Notes: generated by a model from the letters alone, not told the origin. 37,791 nt of DNA from Rhodocyclaceae bacterium (GCA_016791145.1 JAEUNJ010000280.1:1-37791); one strand, 5' to 3'; positions 6,926-15,904 are shown, counted from the stretch's first letter. Made by a program: numbers and translations.

Positions 6926-8821
6926 ATGTCCAGCTACAAGGAATTCCATCAGCGTTCCATTGCACAACCCGAGGACTTCTGGGGCGAGCAGGCCGGCCTG
7001 GTCGATTGGCACAAGCCGCCGCAGAAGGTCCTCGATTACTCGCGCCCCCCCTTCGCCAAGTGGTTCTCCGGCGGCGAGACCAACCTCTGCCACAACGCCG
7101 TGGACCGCCACGCGGCCAAGCGTCCCGACGCGCCCGCCCTGATCTACATCTCGACCGAGACCGACGAGGAAAAGACCTACACCTTCGCCGAGCTGAAGGC
7201 CGAGGTCATGCGCATGGCGGCGATCATGCAGTCCCTGGGCGTCGGCAAGGGCGACCGGGTGCTGATCTACATGCCGATGATCGCCGAGGCCTGCTTCGCG
7301 ATCCTCGCCTGCGCCCGCATCGGCGCCATCCATTCCGTGGTCTTCGGCGGCTTCGCCTCCGGGTCCCTGGCCACCCGCATCGACGACGCGAAGCCCAAGC
7401 TGGTCGTGTCCTCCGATGCCGGCATGCGCGGCGGCAAGGCCGTCCCCTACAAGCACCTGCTGGACGAGGCCATCAACCTGGCCCAGTTCAAGCCGGCCAA
7501 CGTGCTGATGGTGGACCGGGGCCTGGACAAGGGCTTCAACAAGGTGGCCGGCCGCGACGTGGATTACGCCGAACTGCGCGCGAAGCACATGGATGCCCAG
7601 GTGCCGGTCACCTGGATGGAATCCTCCGAGCCTTCCTACATCCTCTACACGTCGGGAACCACCGGCAAGCCCAAGGGCGTCCAGCGCGACACCGGCGGCT
7701 ACTGCGTGGCGCTCGCCGCCTCCATGAAGCACATCTTCTGCGGCGGCGAGGGCGAGACCATGTTCTCCACCTCGGACATCGGCTGGGTGGTGGGCCACTC
7801 CTACATCATCTACGGCCCGCTGATCGCCGGCATGGCCACGGTCATGTACGAGGGGACGCCCATCCGTCCGGACGCCGGCATCTGGTGGAAGATCGTCGAG
7901 ACCTACCGGGTGAACGTGATGTTCTCGGCGCCCACGGCGGCCCGGGTGCTGAAGAAGCAGGACCCGGCCTACATGCACAAGTACGACCTGTCCTCGCTCA
8001 AGCACCTGTTCCTGGCCGGCGAGCCCCTGGACCAGCCGACCCACGAGTGGATCATGGGTGAGCTGAAACTGCCGGTGATCGACAACTACTGGCAGACCGA
8101 GACCGGCTGGCCCATGCTCTCGGCCGTCCACGGCGTCGAGAAGACCGCCCTCAAGTTCGGCACCCCGAGCTTCCCGGTGTACGGCTACAACCTGAAGATC
8201 TTCCGCGAGGACGGCAGCGAGTGCGGTCCCAACGAGAAGGGCATCGTCGGCGTCGTGCCGCCGCTGCCGCCCGGCTGCCTCTCCACCGTGTGGGGCGACG
8301 ACGACCGCTTCGTCAAGACCTACTTCAGCCTGTTCAAGGACCCGCTGGTCTATTCCTCGTTCGACTGGGGCATCCGGGACGACGAGGGCTACCACTTCAT
8401 CCTGGGCCGCACCGACGACGTGATCAACGTGGCCGGCCACCGGCTGGGCACCCGCGAGATCGAAGAGGCCGTCCAGGCCCACGCGGCCATCGCCGAGGTG
8501 GCCGTGGTGGGCGTGAACGACCAGCTGAAGGGCCAGATTCCCGTGGCTTTCGCGGTGGTCAAGGACGCCGCCCGCACCGCCACGCCGGAACTGCGCGCCG
8601 CCCTCGAGAAGGAGGTCATGAAGACCGTGGACGACATCCTGGGCGCCATCGCCCGTCCCGGCCGTGTCCATTTCGTCTCCGGCCTGCCCAAGACGCGCTC
8701 CGGCAAGATGCTGCGCCGGTCCATCCAGGCGCTGGCCGAGGGCCGCGACCCGGGCGACCTGACCACCATCGACGATCCTTCCACGCTGGAGCAGATCAAG
8801 GGGGCGCTCGCCGGCAAATAG
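6926..8821 (+). CDS. prpE: Propionate-CoA ligase
   Basis: This 631-residue acyl-adenylate-forming enzyme converts propionate, ATP and CoA to propionyl-CoA. The acetyl-CoA synthetase-type N-terminus (YKEFHQRSIAQPEDFWGEQA) leads to the P-loop YTSGTTGKPKG (241-251). The motif NYWQTETGWP follows, with the LGRTDDVINVAGHRLGTREIEE hinge region and the catalytic lysine K594 in KTRSGKMLRR. That lysine is the site usually controlled by reversible acetylation in this family. Length and the WHKPPQKVLDYSRPPFAKWFSGG opening match PrpE rather than Acs. A good SD (GGAAGGAAG) precedes the ATG. It follows the response regulator by 41 nt. Acrylate or 3-hydroxypropionate could also be substrates. Confidence 0.93.
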   Translation: MSSYKEFHQRSIAQPEDFWGEQAGLVDWHKPPQKVLDYSRPPFAKWFSGGETNLCHNAVDRHAAKRPDAPALIYISTETDEEKTYTFAELKAEVMRMAAIMQSLGVGKGDRVLIYMPMIAEACFAILACARIGAIHSVVFGGFASGSLATRIDDAKPKLVVSSDAGMRGGKAVPYKHLLDEAINLAQFKPANVLMVDRGLDKGFNKVAGRDVDYAELRAKHMDAQVPVTWMESSEPSYILYTSGTTGKPKGVQRDTGGYCVALAASMKHIFCGGEGETMFSTSDIGWVVGHSYIIYGPLIAGMATVMYEGTPIRPDAGIWWKIVETYRVNVMFSAPTAARVLKKQDPAYMHKYDLSSLKHLFLAGEPLDQPTHEWIMGELKLPVIDNYWQTETGWPMLSAVHGVEKTALKFGTPSFPVYGYNLKIFREDGSECGPNEKGIVGVVPPLPPGCLSTVWGDDDRFVKTYFSLFKDPLVYSSFDWGIRDDEGYHFILGRTDDVINVAGHRLGTREIEEAVQAHAAIAEVAVVGVNDQLKGQIPVAFAVVKDAARTATPELRAALEKEVMKTVDDILGAIARPGRVHFVSGLPKTRSGKMLRRSIQALAEGRDPGDLTTIDDPSTLEQIKGALAGK

Positions 8822-8847
8822 CCACCTGGAATAGTTGTCCGGTGCCC

Positions 8848-8876
8848 TTGTGGCGGGGCGCGAGTTCCTATAGAAT
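8848..8876 (+). promoter_or_regulatory. Sigma-70 promoter of tRNA-Val
   Basis: A -35 TTGTGG (8848-8853), a 17-bp spacer and a -10 TAGAAT (8871-8876) end 15 nt before the tRNA. It is the only plausible promoter in the gap after prpE and may also drive rtcB. Confidence 0.6.
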
Positions 8877-8891
8877 TCGCGCCTCTTTTGC

Positions 8892-8968
8892 AGGCGCGTA
8901 GCTCAGCTGGTTAGAGCACCACCTTGACATGGTGGGGGTCGTTGGTTCGAGTCCAATCGCGCCTACCA
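8892..8968 (+). tRNA. tRNA-Val (anticodon GAC)
   Basis: The 77-nt cloverleaf folds fully. The acceptor stem is AGGCGCG with CGCGCCT, the D arm contains GCTCAGCTGGTTAGAGC, and the anticodon stem is CCACC/GGTGG with loop TTGACAT (GAC at 8926-8928). The T arm is GTTGG-TTCGAGT-CCAAT. The discriminator A and the CCA end are encoded. GAC reads GTC/GTT valine codons. Confidence 0.97.
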
Positions 8969-8979
8969 GAACTGCAACG

Positions 8980-9006
8980 AAAAAGCCGCCTCCGGGCGGC
9001 TTTTTC
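8980..9006 (+). terminator. Rho-independent terminator after tRNA-Val
   Basis: A GCCGCC-TCCG-GGCGGC hairpin is flanked by five A residues on the left and TTTTT on the right. It starts 12 nt after the tRNA and ends 20 nt before the rtcB start codon, so it must be partly bypassed if rtcB is read from the tRNA promoter. Confidence 0.9.
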
Positions 9007-9026
9007 GTTCACCGGGAGACAAGCCC

Positions 9027-10223
9027 ATGCCCGTCCGGCAGGTCCTGAGCGAAGGAAACGTCCCGGTCAAGGTCTGGACCCGGGAGATCGAGGAATCGGC
9101 CCTGCGCCAGCTCGGCAACGTGGCGCGGCTGCCCTGCGTCCATCACCACGTGGCCGCCATGCCGGACGCCCACACCGGCATCGGCGCCACCGTCGGCTCG
9201 GTGATCGCCACCCGGGACGCCATCATTCCCGCCGCGGTGGGCGTGGACATCGGCTGCGGCATGGTGGCCTGCCGGCTCTCGCTCTCCGCGGCCGACATCG
9301 ACGAGAAGCGGCTGCGCAGGATCTTCGACCAGATCAGCCGCGACGTGCCCGTGGGCCGCGACCAGCACCCGGAAGGGCGCGGCCGCCCCGACGCGGCGCG
9401 CCCCTTCGCGAAGCGCCTGGAGGAACTGGTCCACCGGCATCCGCAGCTCCTCAAGTCCGTGGGACGCCACTCCGACTGGGCGCGCCAGATGGGCACCCTG
9501 GGGGGCGGCAACCATTTCATCGAACTCTGCCTGGACGAGGCCGACCGGGTCTGGGTCATGCTGCATTCGGGCAGCCGGGGCGTCGGCAATGCCATCGGCA
9601 CCTATTTCATCGATCTCGCCCGGCGGGACATGGAGCGTCAGGTCGCCCAGCTCCCCGACCGGGACCTGGCCTACCTGCGGGAAGGCAGCCGCCATTTCGA
9701 CGACTACGTGGCGGCCGTGCATTGGGCCCAGGAGTATGCCTTCCGCAACCGGCAATGCATGGTGGATGCCGTCCTGGAGGCGCTCCGCCGCCACCTGCCG
9801 CCGTTCTCCGTCACCGGCGAGGCGGTGAATTGCCACCACAACTACGTGGCCCGGGAACACCACTACGGCGCCGATGTGTGGGTCACCCGCAAGGGGGCGA
9901 TCCGCGCCCGCCGCGGCGACCTGGGCATCGTCCCCGGCAGCATGGGGGCCCGCAGCTACATCGTGCGCGGCCTCGGCAATCCCGAGAGCTTCGACTCCAG
10001 CGCCCATGGCGCCGGCCGCCGCATGAGCCGCACGGCGGCCCAGAGGCGCTTCACCGCCGAGGACCTGGCCCGGCAGACGGAGGGTGTCGTGTGCCGCAAG
10101 GACAAGGGCGTCGTGGACGAGATCCCGGGCGCCTACAAGGACATCGATGCCGTGATGGAAAACCAGCGGGACCTGACCGAGGTGGTGCACACGCTGAAGC
10201 AGGTGCTGTGCGTGAAGGGGTGA
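9027..10223 (+). CDS. rtcB: RNA-splicing ligase RtcB
   Basis: This 398-residue GTP/Mn-dependent ligase joins RNA 2',3'-cyclic phosphate or 3'-phosphate ends to 5'-OH ends, in RNA repair or tRNA healing. The metal site shows as GVDIGCGM (D74, C77), GGGNH (159-163), HSGSRG (H180) and the HH pair in NCHHNYV (270-271). The guanylylated histidine is H327 in SAHGAGRRMSR. The length fits the bacterial short form. The start follows GGGAG. No rtcA cyclase or rtcR regulator is adjacent, unlike the usual E. coli arrangement. It lies directly after a tRNA and its terminator with no room for a standard promoter in between. Confidence 0.95.
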   Translation: MPVRQVLSEGNVPVKVWTREIEESALRQLGNVARLPCVHHHVAAMPDAHTGIGATVGSVIATRDAIIPAAVGVDIGCGMVACRLSLSAADIDEKRLRRIFDQISRDVPVGRDQHPEGRGRPDAARPFAKRLEELVHRHPQLLKSVGRHSDWARQMGTLGGGNHFIELCLDEADRVWVMLHSGSRGVGNAIGTYFIDLARRDMERQVAQLPDRDLAYLREGSRHFDDYVAAVHWAQEYAFRNRQCMVDAVLEALRRHLPPFSVTGEAVNCHHNYVAREHHYGADVWVTRKGAIRARRGDLGIVPGSMGARSYIVRGLGNPESFDSSAHGAGRRMSRTAAQRRFTAEDLARQTEGVVCRKDKGVVDEIPGAYKDIDAVMENQRDLTEVVHTLKQVLCVKG

Positions 10224-10371
10224 GACGAGGATTCCCGCCCTGGAGCGGCGGAGTGCGCCGGCCGGACACGGGGGGCCGGGCCACGGACCGATGGAACGAA
10301 GGGGCCAGCGCATGGCATGCTGCGACTTCCCGCAGTGATCGACGCACTCGCCCCGGATAGCGACAACCGCC

Positions 10372-11592
10372 ATGAACCCCATCGTCTACGCCATCCCCGT
10401 CTTCCTGGTGACCATCCTGCTGGAGGCCTGGGCGGCGCGCCGGAGGCCGGGTTCCTACGACATCCCGGATGCGCTCACCAGCCTGCATTTCGGCGTGCTC
10501 TCCCAGGTCAGCGGCGCCTTCCTGAAGGGGCTCAACGTGGGCCTCTACGCGGCCGCCTACGGCGCCTTCCACCTCTTCGACCTGCCCGCGGGAGATCCCT
10601 GGGTCTGGATCCTCGGCCTGCTGCTCTACGATTTCGCCTACTACTGGGTCCATCGCTTCGGCCACGAGTGGCCCCTGTTCTGGGGCAGCCACGAGAACCA
10701 CCATTCCTCGGAATACTTCAACCTGTCCACGGCCCTGCGCCAGACGCCGATCGCCCTCTGGAGCTGGATGTTCTACCTGCCCCTGGCGGTGCTCGGGATA
10801 CCGCCCCTGGTGTTCGTCGTGGTCGCGCTGGTGGACCTGCTCTACCAGTACTGGGTCCACACGGAACTGATCGGGCGCCTGGGCTGGGCCGACCGGGTGT
10901 TCGTCACGCCGTCGAACCACCGGGTGCACCACGGCCAGAACGCCTACTGCATCGACCGCAACTACGGGGGCATCCTGATCCTGTGGGACCGGCTGTTCGG
11001 CACCTTCGCCGAGGAGCGGATGGAGGAGCCGGTGGTGTACGGCGTGCGCAAGGCCGTGGCCCGCTGGGAGCCCCTGGCGGCCGTGTTCCGCGTCTATGGC
11101 TGGCTGCTGCGGCGCCTGCGGGAGACGCCGGGATGGCGGAACCGGCTGGCGATCCTGTTCCGCTGGTCGGCGGCAGACCCGGAGTGGGCGCGGCGCGAGG
11201 CGCTGATTTCCGAGAGCCTCGCCCGCTTCCGGCGGTTCTCGACCGGCACGCCGGCGGCCATACGGATCTACGGCGGGTTCCAGTTCGCGCTCGGCACGCT
11301 CCTGATCGTCCATTTCCTGGCCGTCTTTCCCGGCCTGGAGGCGGGCGGGGCCGCCGCCTATGCCCTGGTGATCGCCGGTTGGACCTGGTCCGTGGGGCGG
11401 CTCCTGGAGGGCGTGCGCGGCGCCCGGGCCGTGGAAGTCGCGCGGGTGCTGGCCATGGCCGCGGCGCTCCAGGTCCTGCCGCACTGGTTCGGCACCGTCC
11501 TGCCGATGGCCGCGGCGGCGTTGCTGTCGCTCGCCTTCGCCGGCTCCGGCCTGGTGCTGCTGCGCCTGCCGGCCGCCACCGCCTTCCGGTAG
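10372..11592 (+). CDS. Sterol desaturase/fatty acid hydroxylase superfamily membrane protein
   Basis: This 406-residue integral membrane di-iron enzyme carries the histidine boxes HRFGH (94-98), HENHH (107-111) and HRVHH (183-187), with a further histidine at H163 (WVHTEL). These are the ligands of the fatty acid hydroxylase superfamily. The order and the HENHHSSEYFNLSTALRQT stretch resemble alkylglycerol monooxygenase-like bacterial members. At least six hydrophobic segments occur, including an extra C-terminal membrane region (about 300-400) beyond the catalytic part. Start codon ATG at 10372, in a 148-bp gap after rtcB that shows no clear promoter. The lipid substrate is unknown. Confidence 0.88.
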   Translation: MNPIVYAIPVFLVTILLEAWAARRRPGSYDIPDALTSLHFGVLSQVSGAFLKGLNVGLYAAAYGAFHLFDLPAGDPWVWILGLLLYDFAYYWVHRFGHEWPLFWGSHENHHSSEYFNLSTALRQTPIALWSWMFYLPLAVLGIPPLVFVVVALVDLLYQYWVHTELIGRLGWADRVFVTPSNHRVHHGQNAYCIDRNYGGILILWDRLFGTFAEERMEEPVVYGVRKAVARWEPLAAVFRVYGWLLRRLRETPGWRNRLAILFRWSAADPEWARREALISESLARFRRFSTGTPAAIRIYGGFQFALGTLLIVHFLAVFPGLEAGGAAAYALVIAGWTWSVGRLLEGVRGARAVEVARVLAMAAALQVLPHWFGTVLPMAAAALLSLAFAGSGLVLLRLPAATAFR

Positions 11593-11622
11593 AGTAGCGG
11601 CCCCGGTCATCGGAGCGGCAAT

Positions 11623-12090
11623 ATGGGAAGCATGGTCCTGCGCGGCGTCATCGCCTTCGTCGTCCTCGTGGTGCTGGCCGCCGCCGGCTGGGTCTGGCTC
11701 ACGCTCACCTGGAGCTATTCCGAGGGCGAGCGGGCGGGCTACGTGCAGAAGTTCTCCCGCAAGGGCTGGCTGTGCAAGACTTGGGAGGGGGAGATCGCCA
11801 TGGTCACCATGCCCGGCGCCATCCCCGACCGCTTCGAATTCTCCGTGCGCGACGACGCCGTGGCGGAGAAGATCAACGGCCTGGCCGGCCGGCGCGTGGT
11901 GCTGAAGTACGAGCAGCACAAGTTCGTGCCGTCCAACTGCTTCGGCGAGACCGAGTATTTCGTCGTCGATGCCCGCGGCATCGAGGAAGCGGCGCCGGTC
12001 CCGGTCCCGCCGGTGTCTCCGCCGCTCGTCCCGCCGGCCGGCGGGACGCCCCAGCCTTCCGGTACCTCGGCCGCCGTCCCACCCCGCTGA
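11623..12090 (+). CDS. Single-pass membrane protein of unknown function
   Basis: The 155-residue protein has one N-terminal membrane anchor (about 7-29), then a small soluble domain with YVQKFSRKGWLCKTWEGE and FVPSNCFGETEYFV, and a proline-rich tail (about 124-155). The two cysteines (in WLCKTWEG and SNCFGETE) could form a disulfide if the domain is periplasmic. I recognise the SEGERAGYVQKFSRKGWLCKTWEGE signature as a widespread uncharacterised proteobacterial family, but know no function. It follows the desaturase-like gene by 30 nt and is likely co-transcribed. Confidence 0.8.
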   Translation: MGSMVLRGVIAFVVLVVLAAAGWVWLTLTWSYSEGERAGYVQKFSRKGWLCKTWEGEIAMVTMPGAIPDRFEFSVRDDAVAEKINGLAGRRVVLKYEQHKFVPSNCFGETEYFVVDARGIEEAAPVPVPPVSPPLVPPAGGTPQPSGTSAAVPPR

Positions 12091-12195
12091 GCCGGACCTT
12101 CGCTCCGGCGCGGCCCGCCCGTGGCTGCCGGGCAGGGGGCCGGTGTCGCGCCGCCGTTGGGGGCCCCCGGAATGGGGACGCCGGCCGGATGCCGG

Positions 12196-12215
12196 AAGTC
12201 CCCCGGAGGGGCTTT
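12196..12215. terminator. Possible short terminator hairpin between convergent genes
   Basis: AAGTCCCCCGGAGGGGCTTT can pair as AAG-CCCC/GGGG-CTT with a short loop and ends in three T residues. It sits between the small membrane protein gene (+) and the end of the RTX gene (-), so it could work on either strand. The stem is short, and evidence is structural only. Confidence 0.35.
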
Positions 12216-12235
12216 CGGCCGACGGCCGCCCGGTG

Positions 12236-15200
12236 CTACGCCGAGATTAGGAAATCCGAGGCGGTCAGGGTCGGCGTTCCGGAGAAAGTCGCGATCAATG
12301 CCGGCGTGACGCCGACGTTGTCGCCGTAGGGCGTGTAATATAGGTTGCCGGTGGTCGTGTCGTAGAAGAGATAGTCGTCCGCGTCATGGGCCGCCGCGCC
12401 GGGCTCGGCGACGAAATTCTCGGCGGCCAGGGCCCCCGGGGTCAGCGAGGAAAAGCCGGTGTGCGTCATCAGGATCCGGTCGGCCCCAGGCGCGAAGTCC
12501 TCGACGAGATCGGGGAGGATCGCGGCGGGCAGATCGGGGAATTCGAAGGTGTCGTTCCCGGAACCGCCGGCCAGGGTGTCGCTTCCCGCGCCGGCGACCA
12601 GGGTGTCGTTGCCGTTGCCGCCGCTCAGCGAATCGTTCCCAACGGTTCCGGTCAGGACATTGGCGTTTCCGTCGCCCGTCGCGGAGAAGTAGACCAGGAT
12701 GTCCTTGTCCACCTTGACGGCGCCGAAACCCAGGGCCTCGTAGGTGACGAAGTCCCCGTCGGTCGCCGACGGCGACCCGAAATCGGCCAGGGTTTCCAGC
12801 TTGTCGCCCGCGTCGCCCATGACCGTGACGTTGGCGAACAGGGGGAGCCCCGGAACGCTGATGTCCTGGAACAGCATGAAATCCTCGATGGACGCGACCC
12901 GCAGCAGGTTGTCGCCGGCGCCGGTGATGTCCAGGGATTCCACCGAACGCAGGGCCGGGAAGCTGGTCAGGGACAGGTCCAGGCCGCTGCCGGTGAACCG
13001 GATCAGGTCGGTGCCACGTCCGCCGATGAGGTAGTCGGTCGCGATGGGATCGACGAACACGTCGTCGCCGGCGTTGCCCACCAGGGTGTCGTTGCCGGCC
13101 CCGCCCGTCAGGGTATCGTTGCCGCTTCCCCCGGACAACACGTCGTTGCCGTTCTCGCCGCTCAACTGGTCGTGGCCGGCACCGCCAATCAGGGTGTCGT
13201 CCCCGTCGTCGCCGTAGATGCTGTCGGCGAAGCGGCTGCCGTTCAGGGTGTTCCCGGCCGAGTTCCCGAAGAGGATCATGGCGTTGGCCGAGGACGCCGC
13301 GCTGAAGTTCGCCGGTATGGGGACGCCCTCGGCGTAGGGGGCGTCGCCCATGTAAAGCTGCTCGACTCCGCTCAGGGAGGGTGGGGCCAGGGTTTCGCCG
13401 GGCAAGGTCGGGAAATAGTTGATGTTGTCGTAGCCAGGCCCGCCGTCCAGCGCATCGTTGCCGGAAGCCGCGGCACCGGAGATGAGGAAGATGTCGTTGC
13501 CGTCGCCGCCGACCAGGGTATCGTTGCCGCTGCCCCCGACGAGGTAATTGTCGCCGTCGTTGCCGGTGATCACCAGGGCGCCCGAGTAGGCGGTGGCGGA
13601 CACGCCGATGTCGTCGACGCCGCCGAGCGTCACGGCCTCGAAGGCGGTGTTGGCGGCCGATGCCGCGGGGAGCGAGAACAGGGAGAGAATCTGCGCCCCG
13701 TCCGGCAGGGCGAGGGGCGAGGTGTCGAGGACGAGGGTGTCGAAGCCGGGACCGCCGTTCACCTGGTCCAGCTGTTCCAGGTAGATGCCGTTGCCGAGCA
13801 GGGAAACGGTGATGTTCCCGAAGCCGTCGTCCTCGGCCTCGAAGCCCGAGGGCACGATGACGAAGCGGTCGTTCCCGGCCCCGCCCGAGAGGGAGTCGGC
13901 GCCGTCGCCGCCGACGATTGTGTCGTTGCCGGTGCCCGCCGTGAGCACGTTGGCGCCCGCCGTGCCTTCCAGGACGAGGCCGGTGGTGACCGCTGCGGCG
14001 TTCACGTGGGCGCCGGCGGCCGCATTCAGGGGGGCGGCCCAGCCGATGCGCTCGATGCCGGCCGTCGCGGCGGAAAACGCATAGGCGCCGGGCGTGCCGA
14101 GGAGCACGGTGTCGAAGCCCGTCCCGCCGACGTAGGTGTCGCCCGTCGCATGGGCCGCGGAGGCCACCTGGAACAGGTCGTGCCCCGGCCCGCCGGCCAT
14201 GCTGTCGGCGCCGGCGCCGCCGACGAGGGTGTCATTGGCCGAGGTGCCGGTGATCGCGTTGGCGCCGCCGTTGCCGGCGATCAGCGCGCCGCCGCTCCAG
14301 GCCGCCGCGTTGACGCCCACCGGCGAGGTGGGGGTCGCCCCGGGCAGGTCGATGAAATGGATCTGCTGGGCCTCGTACAGGGGCACCTGCAGGACGCCCG
14401 AGGCGCCGACGAAGCGCACGACGTTGGTGCCGCCGGCCGTGACGATGACCTCGCCCGGCCCGGCTTCCGCGGCGTCCCGGTAGAGGAAGAGGTTGTCGCC
14501 GGCGCCGCCGGAGAGGACGTCGATGCCGCCGCCGCCGACCAGGGTGTCGTTGCCGTCGCCGCCCTGTAGGGTGTCGTTGCCGCCGCCGCCCTCCATGAGG
14601 CTGTTGCCGGCGTCGTCCTTGATGTTGTTGGGGCCTGCGTTGCCGGCATAGGCGAGGTCGAGGACGACGCCGGTGGCGTCGATGTTCAGGGCCGCCGTGC
14701 CGGTCAGGAGGGCGCCCGGCCCGGTCCCGGTACCGATCACGATGCGCTCCACCGAATCGACGACCCGTCCCTCCAGCGACAGGGTTTCGCCCCCCGCGAC
14801 GAGGGCGAAGCGGATCTCGTCCACCCCGTCGCCGCCGGAAATGGTTTCGCCCACCGGGACCTGGGAGACGGCGGTGACGAGGAACACGTCGTTGCCGCCG
14901 TTGCCGGCAATCGAGTCCCGCCCGGCGGAACCGGTCAGCACGTTGGCGCCGTTGTTGCCGAACAGGGCAAGGCCGGCGCCGCCGGGGCCGGCCGCCACGT
15001 TGCGGGCGTCCAGGTTGGCGGCCGCCTCCGGTGCGGAGGGATTGCGCAGCAGGACCTGTTCGATGCCCGTCGTCGCCGCGTTGAGGACCAGGGTCTGGCC
15101 GGCGGCGCCGGCGAACACGAGGGTATCGCTGCCGAGCCCGCCATTGATGGATTCGGAACTGCCGTACTCGGTCAGGGCGCTGATCATGAAGCGGTCGTCG

Positions 15201-15904
15201 CCGATGCCGCCGTTCAGGGTGTCGTTGCCGCCGCCGCCGGCGAGCACGTCGCCCCAGAAGCTGCCGGTTAGCACGTTGGCCCCGGCGTTGCCGGTGATGG
15301 CGAGGCCGGTGCCGTTCATCACTGCCGTGGCGTTGACGTGCAGCGCCGTCGTGCCCGAGGACGGGGCCATGACGACGGCCTCCACGTCGATGTAGGCCGA
15401 GAGCACGAGGGTGTCGCCGGCGGTCGTGCCGGCGAAGACCAGGGTGTCGTAGCCGTCCTCCCCGTCGATGACCTCGTTGCTGCCGTGGTCCACGGCCGCG
15501 GCGACCAGGAAGGTGTCGTTGCCGGTGCCGCCGTAGAGGACGTCGTTGCCCTTGCCGCCGTTGATGGTGTCGGCGTAGGCGGTGCCGACGATCTCGTTGG
15601 CGCCGGCGTTGCCCGTGATCGCCAGGGCGTTCAGGGCCATGGAGGCGTCCACGGCCTCGGCGGTGGTGCCCGTGGTGACGGCCGTGACGCCGGTGCCGGT
15701 GCCGATGACCACCGACTCGACGTTGCCGATGTTGGCGCCGAAGATCAGGGTTTCGGCGCTGGTGCTGGTGAAGCGCAGCTCGTCGATGCCGCCGCTCGCG
15801 TCGATCAGCCCGGCAAGGGCGTCGTCGGGGTTGGCGACGAGGATCTGGTCGGCGGCCGGCGTGCCGAGCACGCTGTTGACACCGGTCTTGGTCAGTACGC
15901 TCAT
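12236..15904 (-). CDS. RTX calcium-binding protein, type I secretion substrate
   Basis: The 1222-residue acidic, glycine/aspartate-rich protein has about nine blocks of the calcium nonapeptide GGxGxDxLx (for example GGKGNDVLYGGTGNDTF). They are separated by 60-90-residue linkers of a recurring beta-rich pattern (xDTLVFAG...TLVLN...IEQVLL...GNAGANVLTG). The longest RTX run is around residues 880-940. The end (ADDYLFYDTTTGNLYY...LIATFSGTPTLTASDFLI) is the usual C-terminal secretion signal region of type I substrates. There is no N-terminal signal peptide, and I found no cysteine. GGAG lies about 10 nt before the ATG. No ABC exporter or membrane-fusion gene is in the window. No enzymatic domain is seen; surface-layer, adhesin or matrix roles are possible. 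Confidence 0.93.
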   Translation of the reverse strand: MSVLTKTGVNSVLGTPAADQILVANPDDALAGLIDASGGIDELRFTSTSAETLIFGANIGNVESVVIGTGTGVTAVTTGTTAEAVDASMALNALAITGNAGANEIVGTAYADTINGGKGNDVLYGGTGNDTFLVAAAVDHGSNEVIDGEDGYDTLVFAGTTAGDTLVLSAYIDVEAVVMAPSSGTTALHVNATAVMNGTGLAITGNAGANVLTGSFWGDVLAGGGGNDTLNGGIGDDRFMISALTEYGSSESINGGLGSDTLVFAGAAGQTLVLNAATTGIEQVLLRNPSAPEAAANLDARNVAAGPGGAGLALFGNNGANVLTGSAGRDSIAGNGGNDVFLVTAVSQVPVGETISGGDGVDEIRFALVAGGETLSLEGRVVDSVERIVIGTGTGPGALLTGTAALNIDATGVVLDLAYAGNAGPNNIKDDAGNSLMEGGGGNDTLQGGDGNDTLVGGGGIDVLSGGAGDNLFLYRDAAEAGPGEVIVTAGGTNVVRFVGASGVLQVPLYEAQQIHFIDLPGATPTSPVGVNAAAWSGGALIAGNGGANAITGTSANDTLVGGAGADSMAGGPGHDLFQVASAAHATGDTYVGGTGFDTVLLGTPGAYAFSAATAGIERIGWAAPLNAAAGAHVNAAAVTTGLVLEGTAGANVLTAGTGNDTIVGGDGADSLSGGAGNDRFVIVPSGFEAEDDGFGNITVSLLGNGIYLEQLDQVNGGPGFDTLVLDTSPLALPDGAQILSLFSLPAASAANTAFEAVTLGGVDDIGVSATAYSGALVITGNDGDNYLVGGSGNDTLVGGDGNDIFLISGAAASGNDALDGGPGYDNINYFPTLPGETLAPPSLSGVEQLYMGDAPYAEGVPIPANFSAASSANAMILFGNSAGNTLNGSRFADSIYGDDGDDTLIGGAGHDQLSGENGNDVLSGGSGNDTLTGGAGNDTLVGNAGDDVFVDPIATDYLIGGRGTDLIRFTGSGLDLSLTSFPALRSVESLDITGAGDNLLRVASIEDFMLFQDISVPGLPLFANVTVMGDAGDKLETLADFGSPSATDGDFVTYEALGFGAVKVDKDILVYFSATGDGNANVLTGTVGNDSLSGGNGNDTLVAGAGSDTLAGGSGNDTFEFPDLPAAILPDLVEDFAPGADRILMTHTGFSSLTPGALAAENFVAEPGAAAHDADDYLFYDTTTGNLYYTPYGDNVGVTPALIATFSGTPTLTASDFLISA

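Noticed and set aside
6812..8671. 619-codon open frame on the minus strand
   Set aside because: It is antisense to prpE and shows shadow composition without family motifs.
8892..9026. tRNA 3' end as an island attachment site
   Set aside because: No integrase, no second copy of the tRNA end in the window, and housekeeping-type genes on both sides.
10051..11919. 622-codon open frame on the minus strand
   Set aside because: It is antisense to rtcB and the desaturase-like gene; composition only.
12386..14569. 727-codon open frame on the plus strand
   Set aside because: It is antisense to the RTX gene. Its repetitive valine/glycine content mirrors the RTX repeats, and there is no ribosome site or recognisable domain.
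12236..15904. CRISPR-like regularly spaced repeats
   Set aside because: The spaced repeats are codons of the RTX nonapeptides (GGxGND) inside a long reading frame, not direct repeats with unique spacers.
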